The notes under the pieces: generated by a model
What the model was told of the DNA's origin: nothing
Databases searched by the model: none
What the model saw: only the letters and a program-made list of their open reading frames with translations
In this document: piece after piece, positions 51,774 through 57,000 of the stretch
Position numbering within the stretch: position 1 is the stretch's first letter
How the letters are laid out: each line of letters opens with the position of its first letter
DNA from: Mitsuokella multacida DSM 20544
Lineage (GTDB): Bacteria > Bacillota > Negativicutes > Selenomonadales > Selenomonadaceae
Assembly: GCF_000155955.1 (NCBI RefSeq)
Contig: NZ_GG697143.2
Coordinates: forward strand, 163,618 to 220,617
Reading direction: 5' to 3'
DNA: 57,000 nucleotides
Made by a program: the position numbers and the translations under genes

Positions 51774-53171
51774 GTGCATAAAGAGCTCAAAGAGCTGAAA
51801 GGCATCAAGAAGATTCATTTCGTAGGCATCGGCGGCGCCGGCATGAGCCCGCTGGCCAAGATGATGGTGGAACTCGGCTATGAGGTGTCGGGGTCGGACC
51901 GCGAGGATTCCGGCATCATCGAGAAACTGCGCCAGATGGGCGCGAAGATCACGCTGGGCGGCCAGAAGGCGGAGAACGTCCGCGGTGTGGACGCCATCGT
52001 CGTCTCGACTGCCATCCCGTTCGATAATCCGGAAGTCCTGGCGGCCAAGGACCTCGGCATCACGAAGCTGCACCGCTCGGATATCAATGCGGCACTCGTC
52101 AATGAGTACAAGGGCATCGCGGTCGCCGGCGCGCACGGCAAGACGACGACGACTTCGATGCTCGGCGTCGCCCTGACGCATGCCGGCGTCTCGCCGTCGG
52201 TCGTCGTCGGCGGCGAGGTCCCCGACCTCGGCACGAATGCAGAGCTCGGCACGAGCGACTACCTCGTGTCGGAGGCCGATGAGAGCGACGGTTCCTTCCT
52301 CAAGCTCCACCCGCACATCGCCGTCGTGACGAATGTCGAAGACGACCACATGGATCACTACGGCACGATGGAGAACATCATCAAGGCGTTCACGCAGTTC
52401 ATTCAGAACGTCGACAAGGAGACAGGCTACGCCGTCATCTGCTTCGACAACGAGAACCTGCGTAACATGGCCAAGAACCTTGACCGCAAGTACATCACGT
52501 ATGCCATCGACCATGAGGCCGATTATCGCGCGAAGAACATCACGCACAGCGGCACGGGCATCTCGTTCGACGTCTTCCACGGTGAAGAAGAGCTCGGCCA
52601 CGTCGACCTCAACATCCCGGGCCGCCACAATGTCCTCGACGCGATGGCCTGCATCGTCACAGGCCTCTCGATCGGCGTGAGCTTCGAGAAGATGGCATCG
52701 GGCCTTGCGGCATTCCACGGTGCAAAACGCCGCTTCCAGACGAAGGGCCGCGTGAATGGCGTCTGGATCGTCGACGACTACGCGCATCATCCGACGGAGA
52801 TTGCGGCGACGCTCAAGGCCGCCAAGGAGACGAACCCGAAGCGCCTGATCTGCGTCTTCCAGCCGCACCGCTACTCGCGCACGCAGCTCTTGCACGAGGA
52901 GTTCGGCAAGGCCTTCGTCTCAGCTGACGTTCTCGTGCTCACGGACGTCTACGCAGCGGGCGAAGCGCCAATCCCGGGCATCAGCGGCCAGACGATTGTC
53001 GACGAGGTACAGCGCCAGTCGGGCCAGCACGTCGTCTACGAGCCGGCGCGCGAGAAGCTCGCCGCCTATCTCAAGGATTTCGTGCAGCCGGGCGACCTCG
53101 TCATCACGATGGGCGCCGGTGACATCTACAAGACGGGCGAAGAGCTCGTCGCGCTGTTGCAGGCAAAGTGA
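51774..53171 (+). CDS. murC: UDP-MurNAc--L-alanine ligase
   Basis: The 465-residue first Mur ligase of the pathway has N-terminal HFVGIGGAGMSPLAKMM, ATP loop VAGAHGKTTTTSM, EADESDGSF and DDYAHHPTEIAATL. The start is uncertain: GTG 51774 has AAGGTG 7 bases upstream; GTG 51765 in frame is the other choice. murB, often next to murC, is missing before ddl. Confidence 0.96.
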   Translation: MHKELKELKGIKKIHFVGIGGAGMSPLAKMMVELGYEVSGSDREDSGIIEKLRQMGAKITLGGQKAENVRGVDAIVVSTAIPFDNPEVLAAKDLGITKLHRSDINAALVNEYKGIAVAGAHGKTTTTSMLGVALTHAGVSPSVVVGGEVPDLGTNAELGTSDYLVSEADESDGSFLKLHPHIAVVTNVEDDHMDHYGTMENIIKAFTQFIQNVDKETGYAVICFDNENLRNMAKNLDRKYITYAIDHEADYRAKNITHSGTGISFDVFHGEEELGHVDLNIPGRHNVLDAMACIVTGLSIGVSFEKMASGLAAFHGAKRRFQTKGRVNGVWIVDDYAHHPTEIAATLKAAKETNPKRLICVFQPHRYSRTQLLHEEFGKAFVSADVLVLTDVYAAGEAPIPGISGQTIVDEVQRQSGQHVVYEPAREKLAAYLKDFVQPGDLVITMGAGDIYKTGEELVALLQAK

Positions 53172-53234
53172 AACATGCGCTGCGCATACTGCCGGTAAGA
53201 GATACGATAAGAGGGTAAAGGAGAAATTTTCATC

Positions 53235-54173
53235 ATGAATCAGGATAAGATCGTCGTCGTCATGGGTGGTCCGTCCACGGAAGCAGAGATCTCGCGCCAG
53301 ACGGGCTCGGCCATCCTCAAGGCACTGCAGTCGAAGGGCTACAACGCAGAGGGTATGGAGCTCAATCCGCCGACGTTTGCGGAGGACATCAAGAAGAGCG
53401 GCTGCGCGATCGTATTCAACGCGCTGCACGGCAAGTTCGGCGAGGACGGCGTCCTGCAGGGCACGCTCGACATGCTCGGCATCCCGTATACGGGCTCGGG
53501 CGTCCTGGCTGCTGCCGTCACGATGGACAAGGCAGCTTCGAAGCGCGTCTTCGTCGCAGAGGGCATCTCGACGCCGCGCTCGCACACGTACTACCGCTAT
53601 GAGATGAAGCGCGACCTCGCCGCGGAGATCAAGCAGGGCTTCTCGCTGCCGGTCGTCGTTAAGGCCGCTTCGCAGGGCTCGAGCATCGGCGTCTACATCG
53701 TCGAGACGAAGGATGCCCTCGAGGATGCGCTCAAGGAAGCCTTCTCCTACAACGATGAGGTTCTCGTCGAGGAGTTCATCCGCGGCAAGGAGCTCACAGT
53801 CGCTGTCTGGGGCAATGAGGAGAAGAAAGAGGCGTTCCCGATCATCGAGATCACGACGACTTCGGGCCGCTATGACTACGAGAGCAAGTATACGAAGGGT
53901 GCTTCGACGCACATCATCCCGGCTCGCGTCTCCGCGGAGAAGACGAAGGAGATCCAGGACCTCGCCATCAAGACGTTCACGGCCTGCGGCTGCAAGGGTG
54001 TTGCCCGCGTCGACATGATGCTCAGCGAGGACGGCACGCCGTACGTCATCGAGGTCAACTCGGTGCCGGGCATGACGGAGCTCTCGCTCGTGCCGGATGC
54101 TGGCCGCGCGATGGGTGTGGAGTTCCCAGAGCTCTGCGAGCGCATCCTCGAGATGGCTGGCTTCCAGAAATAA
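53235..54173 (+). CDS. ddl: D-alanine--D-alanine ligase
   Basis: The 312-residue ATP-grasp enzyme makes the D-Ala-D-Ala used by MurF. Motifs: VVVMGGPSTEAEISRQTG, FNALHGKFGEDGVLQGTLDMLGIPYTGSGVLA, PVVVKAASQGSSIGV and VARVDMMLSEDGTPYVIEVNSVPGMTELS. AAAGGAG is upstream with wide spacing. The active-site Tyr typical for D-Ala use cannot be assigned with certainty by eye. Confidence 0.96.
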   Translation: MNQDKIVVVMGGPSTEAEISRQTGSAILKALQSKGYNAEGMELNPPTFAEDIKKSGCAIVFNALHGKFGEDGVLQGTLDMLGIPYTGSGVLAAAVTMDKAASKRVFVAEGISTPRSHTYYRYEMKRDLAAEIKQGFSLPVVVKAASQGSSIGVYIVETKDALEDALKEAFSYNDEVLVEEFIRGKELTVAVWGNEEKKEAFPIIEITTTSGRYDYESKYTKGASTHIIPARVSAEKTKEIQDLAIKTFTACGCKGVARVDMMLSEDGTPYVIEVNSVPGMTELSLVPDAGRAMGVEFPELCERILEMAGFQK

Positions 54174-54198
54174 GCTCACGCGCTTTATGTGATCTGCT

Positions 54199-54229
54199 GC
54201 GCCGGACCTCGAATTGTCCGGCGCTTTTC
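54199..54229 (+). terminator. Hairpin between ddl and ftsQ
   Basis: GCGCCGGAC and GTCCGGCGC pair perfectly and are followed by TTTTC. It may partly end transcription ahead of ftsQ. Confidence 0.7.
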
Positions 54230-54245
54230 TATAGGGGGAACGATA

Positions 54246-55019
54246 TTGAAGGAACAAGAGCAGAAAAAACATCGCAGCGGCAGGCGGCTTTTCAAGGGAC
54301 TCCTGTTCCTGGCGGCCTGCGGCCTCGTCATGGCCATCGTCGTCTACACGCCAATCTTCACGCTGCAACGCGTGGAGGTCAGCGGCGCGAGCTACCTGAC
54401 GAAAGAGCAGATCTGCGAGATCGGCCGCATCCACACGGGCGAGCCACTCTTCCAGCTGCAGACCGATGCCGTGGCGCAGAACCTCATGCACGACCTGCGC
54501 ATCGAGTCGGCTGTCGTGCGGCGCCGCCTGCCGGACCGCCTCGAGATCGAGGTCACCGAGCGCAAGCCAGTCGCGACGGTCGCTTGTGACTACGGCTACC
54601 TGGACCTCGACCGCAGCGGTACGATCATCGCGGCCTACCGCGCGCTGCACAGCGTGCCAATCCCGCTGATCACGGGCATGGAGGTCAAGGGGCTCTACCT
54701 CGGCGACGAGGTCACGGACGAGAATGTCAAGAAGGTCCTCTACTTCCTCGACCAGATCGACGCAGAGGCGCTCAATCAGATCTCGGAGGTCAACATCGCC
54801 AATCAGGATGCTGTCGTCGCCTACGCGAACAGCTCTGTCCAGATTCGCCTCGGCAAGCTCGACCGTCTCGACGAGAAGGCCGTGCTTACGGCCGACTTCG
54901 TCAAGTCGCTCAAGACGAGCCGCCACACCATCGACTACGTCGACTTCAGCTACGAAGCGCCTTTCATCAAGCTCAAGGATTTCAATCCGGACTTGGATAA
55001 GGCGGATGGGAAGTCCTAA
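54246..55019 (+). CDS. ftsQ: Cell division protein FtsQ/DivIB
   Basis: The 257-residue divisome protein has a basic cytoplasmic tail, one membrane helix (about 17-37) and an extracytoplasmic POTRA domain (FTLQRVEVSGASYLTKEQI ... VRRRLPDRLEIEVTERKPVA) followed by the FtsQ beta domain. The start is TTG 54246 with AGGGGGAA 7 bases upstream; the longer frame to 54189 crosses the terminator hairpin. It is followed directly by the ftsZ promoter and not by ftsA. Confidence 0.93.
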   Translation: MKEQEQKKHRSGRRLFKGLLFLAACGLVMAIVVYTPIFTLQRVEVSGASYLTKEQICEIGRIHTGEPLFQLQTDAVAQNLMHDLRIESAVVRRRLPDRLEIEVTERKPVATVACDYGYLDLDRSGTIIAAYRALHSVPIPLITGMEVKGLYLGDEVTDENVKKVLYFLDQIDAEALNQISEVNIANQDAVVAYANSSVQIRLGKLDRLDEKAVLTADFVKSLKTSRHTIDYVDFSYEAPFIKLKDFNPDLDKADGKS

Positions 55020-55040
55020 CGTTGCGCTCTGCATAAATTT

Positions 55041-55069
55041 TTCACTTTGCCTATGGAATTCAGTATAAA
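55041..55069 (+). promoter_or_regulatory. Promoter of ftsZ
   Basis: TTCACT (55041-55046), 17-base spacer, TATAAA (55064-55069) in the 160-base gap between ftsQ and ftsZ. Confidence 0.6.
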
Positions 55070-55180
55070 ATGATGGTAAACTGATAGAGGTATCTTATTG
55101 CTAAATGAAATAGACATCTCGGAGATGCCGGAAAATAGACAGGATATAGTATCGTATTATAGATGATGGGGGTTAGGGCA

Positions 55181-56305
55181 GTGTTTGAACTGGACGATAA
55201 CGGGCTCGATCAATTAGCCAAAATTAAAGTAATCGGTGTAGGTGGCGGCGGCAGCAACGCCGTCAACCGTATGATCAATCTTGGACTGCAGGGCGTGGAG
55301 TTCATTGCAGTCAATACGGATGCACAGGCACTGCTCAAATCCCTGGCACCGAAGCGCATGCAGATCGGTGAGAAGCTCACGCGCGGTCTCGGCGCCGGCG
55401 CACAGCCTGAGATCGGCCAGAAGGCCGCTGAGGAGAGCCGCGACGACATCCTCGACACGCTGCGCGGCGCGGACATGGTCTTCGTGACGGCCGGCATGGG
55501 CGGCGGCACGGGTACTGGTGCTGCCCCTGTTGTGGCAGAGTGCGCGCGTGAGATCGGCGCGCTGACGGTCGGCGTCGTGACGCGCCCGTTCTCGTTTGAG
55601 GGCATGAAGCGCCGCCGCAATGCGGAGCTCGGCATCGAGAACCTCAAGAAGCACGTGGACACGATCATCACGATCCCGAACGACCGCCTCATGCAGGTCG
55701 TCGACAAGAAGACGCCGATCACGCAGGCGTTCAGCATCGCCGATGATGTCCTGCGCCAGGGCGTTAAAGGTATCTCGGACCTCATCGCCCTGCCGGGCCT
55801 CATCAACCTCGACTTTGCCGATGTCAAGAGCATCATGAGCAATGCGGGGTCTGCTCTCATGGGCATTGGCGAGGCTTCGGGCGAGAATGCGGCCGTCGAG
55901 GCCGCCAAGGCCGCCATCGCTTCGCCGCTGCTCGAGACGAGCATCGACGGTGCACGCGGCGTGCTGCTTAACGTGACGGGTGCAGAGGAGAACCTCAGCA
56001 TGTTCGAGGTCACCGAGGCATCGGAGGCCATCGAGAAGGCTGCCGATTCGCAGGCAAACATCATCTGGGGTGCGTCCATCGACGATTCGATGGGCGACAC
56101 GGTGCGCGTGACGGTTATCGCCACGGGCTTTGACGCGCCGGAGGAGACTGTCGGTATTCCTGACACCAAGGCACAGCAGGCCCAGCCTCAGGCACAGCCG
56201 CAGCAGGCCCCTGCCCAGAACACCCAGGCTCCGGATCCGTCCATCGGCAGCACGGTCGGCACGGACAGCTTCATCGATATCCCGGTCTGGATGCGCAAGA
56301 AATAA
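55181..56305 (+). CDS. ftsZ: Cell division protein FtsZ
   Basis: The 374-residue tubulin homologue forms the Z ring. The GTP-binding signature [15 protein letters not shown]-terminal [16 protein letters not shown]7 loop [11 protein letters not shown] and the conserved C-terminal peptide DIPVWMRKK after a Gln/Pro-rich linker are all present. GTG 55181 has GGGGG 8 bases upstream; ATG 55163 or 55166 would place that site inside the gene. Own promoter and no ftsA next to it. Confidence 0.98.
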   Translation: MFELDDNGLDQLAKIKVIGVGGGGSNAVNRMINLGLQGVEFIAVNTDAQALLKSLAPKRMQIGEKLTRGLGAGAQPEIGQKAAEESRDDILDTLRGADMVFVTAGMGGGTGTGAAPVVAECAREIGALTVGVVTRPFSFEGMKRRRNAELGIENLKKHVDTIITIPNDRLMQVVDKKTPITQAFSIADDVLRQGVKGISDLIALPGLINLDFADVKSIMSNAGSALMGIGEASGENAAVEAAKAAIASPLLETSIDGARGVLLNVTGAEENLSMFEVTEASEAIEKAADSQANIIWGASIDDSMGDTVRVTVIATGFDAPEETVGIPDTKAQQAQPQAQPQQAPAQNTQAPDPSIGSTVGTDSFIDIPVWMRKK

Positions 56306-56320
56306 AAAATGAAATAAGTG

Positions 56321-56349
56321 TTGACAAGTGCGTGGGGAGCCGCTATAAT
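56321..56349 (+). promoter_or_regulatory. Strong promoter of the tRNA pair
   Basis: Consensus TTGACA (56321-56326), 17-base spacer, TATAAT (56344-56349). Confidence 0.9.
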
Positions 56350-56381
56350 AATACTTGTTCTTGACGCACTTGTTGAGAAAT

Positions 56382-56467
56382 GGGTAGGTGCCCGAGTGGT
56401 TAAAGGGAACAGACTGTAAATCTGTCATCTTCGGATTACGATGGTTCGAATCCATCCCTGCCCACCA
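56382..56467 (+). tRNA. tRNA-Tyr (GTA)
   Basis: Acceptor stem GGGTAGG/CCTGCCC, anticodon loop CTGTAAA with GTA, long variable arm typical of bacterial tRNA-Tyr, T-arm GGTTCGAATCC, encoded CCA. Confidence 0.95.
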
Positions 56468-56473
56468 TTTCTT

Positions 56474-56550
56474 GGCGGCATAGCTCAGTTGGCTAGAGCA
56501 TGCGGTTCATACCCGCAGTGTCCGGAGTTCAAATCTCTGTGCCGCCACCA
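56474..56550 (+). tRNA. tRNA-Met (CAT), elongator type
   Basis: Acceptor GGCGGCA/TGCCGCC, anticodon loop TTCATAC with CAT, T-arm GTTCAAATC, encoded CCA. The paired G1-C72 argues against an initiator tRNA; a lysidine-modified tRNA-Ile2 cannot be fully excluded by eye. Confidence 0.92.
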
Positions 56551-56562
56551 ATAGCCATTATG

Positions 56563-56590
56563 ACGCATCGAGCAATCGATGCGTTTTTTA
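56563..56590 (+). terminator. Terminator of the tRNA pair
   Basis: ACGCATCGA and TCGATGCGT around GCAA, then TTTTTT. Confidence 0.92.
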
Positions 56591-56650
56591 TTGCTTTGTA
56601 TATGCTGCAGGGGAGCGGCTCAAAAAATTACGGATTTTGAGAAATAGGTG

Positions 56651-56682
56651 TTGACAAATGCACCGCCATCCTGTAATATAAT
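56651..56682 (+). promoter_or_regulatory. rRNA operon promoter P1
   Basis: TTGACA (56651-56656) with overlapping -10 candidates TAATAT (56674-56679, 17-base spacer) and TATAAT (56677-56682). Confidence 0.7.
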
Positions 56683-56799
56683 ACAAGTCGCCGCGAGATA
56701 CCGGTCAGCATGAAACGCAAGACAAGGTTCCTTGAGTGGAAACAGCTTGCAAGATGCAATCGGTTGTCTTTCAGACAAGAAAGAAAAATAAAAAAGTTC

Positions 56800-56828
56800 T
56801 TGACAGTCTAAAAGAGATGCGGTACAAT
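56800..56828 (+). promoter_or_regulatory. rRNA operon promoter P2
   Basis: TTGACA (56800-56805), 17-base spacer, TACAAT (56823-56828). Tandem promoters are usual for rRNA operons. Confidence 0.8.
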
Positions 56829-56884
56829 AAATGAGTCGCTTGAAGCAAAGCATTTCAAACGAAGGCAAGCTTCGAAAGACAAAG

Positions 56885-56899
56885 TTGTTCTTTGAAAAC
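56885..56899 (+). promoter_or_regulatory. boxA-like antitermination site of the rRNA leader
   Basis: TTGTTCTTTGAAAAC is the firmicute-style boxA context found upstream of 16S genes. The remaining leader to 57000 has no gene; the mature 16S start motif is not yet reached. Confidence 0.7.
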
Positions 56900-57000
56900 T
56901 AAACAATGCAACATGAATCATTTGTGATTCAAGCCAGATGTTTTTAAAAACATCGATTGATTATGAACATAAGCAATCGGCAATTTCTTTACTGAGCTTT

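Noticed and set aside
52920-55034. 704-codon minus-strand frame opposite murC-ddl-ftsQ
   Set aside because: Spans three genuine genes; low-complexity Arg/Asp/Leu composition and no ribosome site.
56900-57000. Start of the 16S rRNA gene
   Set aside because: Leader features are present but the conserved 16S 5' motif is not reached before the window ends.

Overview
The window looks like a chromosomal segment of a diderm firmicute of the class Negativicutes, most likely Selenomonadaceae (Selenomonas/Mitsuokella-like). This is inferred from firmicute-style core operons (rpsB-tsf-pyrH-frr and a dcw cluster) combined with an outer-membrane porin carrying an SLH domain, GC-rich codon use, frequent TTG/GTG starts and strong AGGAGG ribosome sites. 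No 16S gene lies inside the window, so the placement is not firm.

Layout: 1-1062 is the 3' part of a TnpB element. 1107-7303 holds a lipoprotein-like hypothetical, ogt, an ECF transporter S-component divergent from a MocR/PdxR-type regulator, tatA and a feoA-feoB fusion. 7558-20633 is an accessory catabolic island with somewhat different base use: a GPH symporter, both subunits of a C-glycoside deglycosidase-like enzyme, two Gfo/Idh/MocA oxidoreductases, an amidohydrolase with a possible Tat signal, an SLH porin broken by one in-frame stop, an AraC regulator fused to a GH39-like domain, a second TIM-barrel isomerase, a YczE-like membrane protein and a HAD phosphatase. 20727-24546 on the minus strand carries a 27-residue membrane peptide, a hypoxanthine-DNA glycosylase, two PLP sulfur-amino-acid enzymes and a YigZ protein. 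24752-28172 holds an amino acid permease and a dicarboxylate/glutamate symporter, separated by about 0.8 kb of large palindromic repeats.

28596-38960 is a translation and isoprenoid/envelope block (rpsB, tsf, pyrH, frr, an unknown small protein, a ferredoxin, uppS, cdsA, dxr, rseP, ispG, proS). After a DUF1858 protein and a polysaccharide deacetylase, a decayed IS607-type element (tnpA internally deleted, tnpB intact) abuts the 3' remnant of a large adhesin. 43160-56305 is the dcw cluster (mraZ, rsmH, ftsL, murE, murF, mraY, murD, murG, murC, ddl, ftsQ, ftsZ) without ftsI, ftsW, murB or ftsA at their usual places. tRNA-Tyr and tRNA-Met follow, then tandem promoters and a boxA-like leader of an rRNA operon whose 16S gene begins just beyond base 57000.

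The two most interesting items are (1) the 7.5-20.6 kb island, which reads as a complete route for uptake, C3 oxidation and C-C (or C-O) cleavage of plant aryl glycosides in a Negativicute, and (2) two 189-190 bp palindromic elements (26204-26392 and 26660-26849) in opposite orientation, which keep the same loop sequences while their stems differ by compensating changes. That pattern suggests a structured repeat or RNA family.
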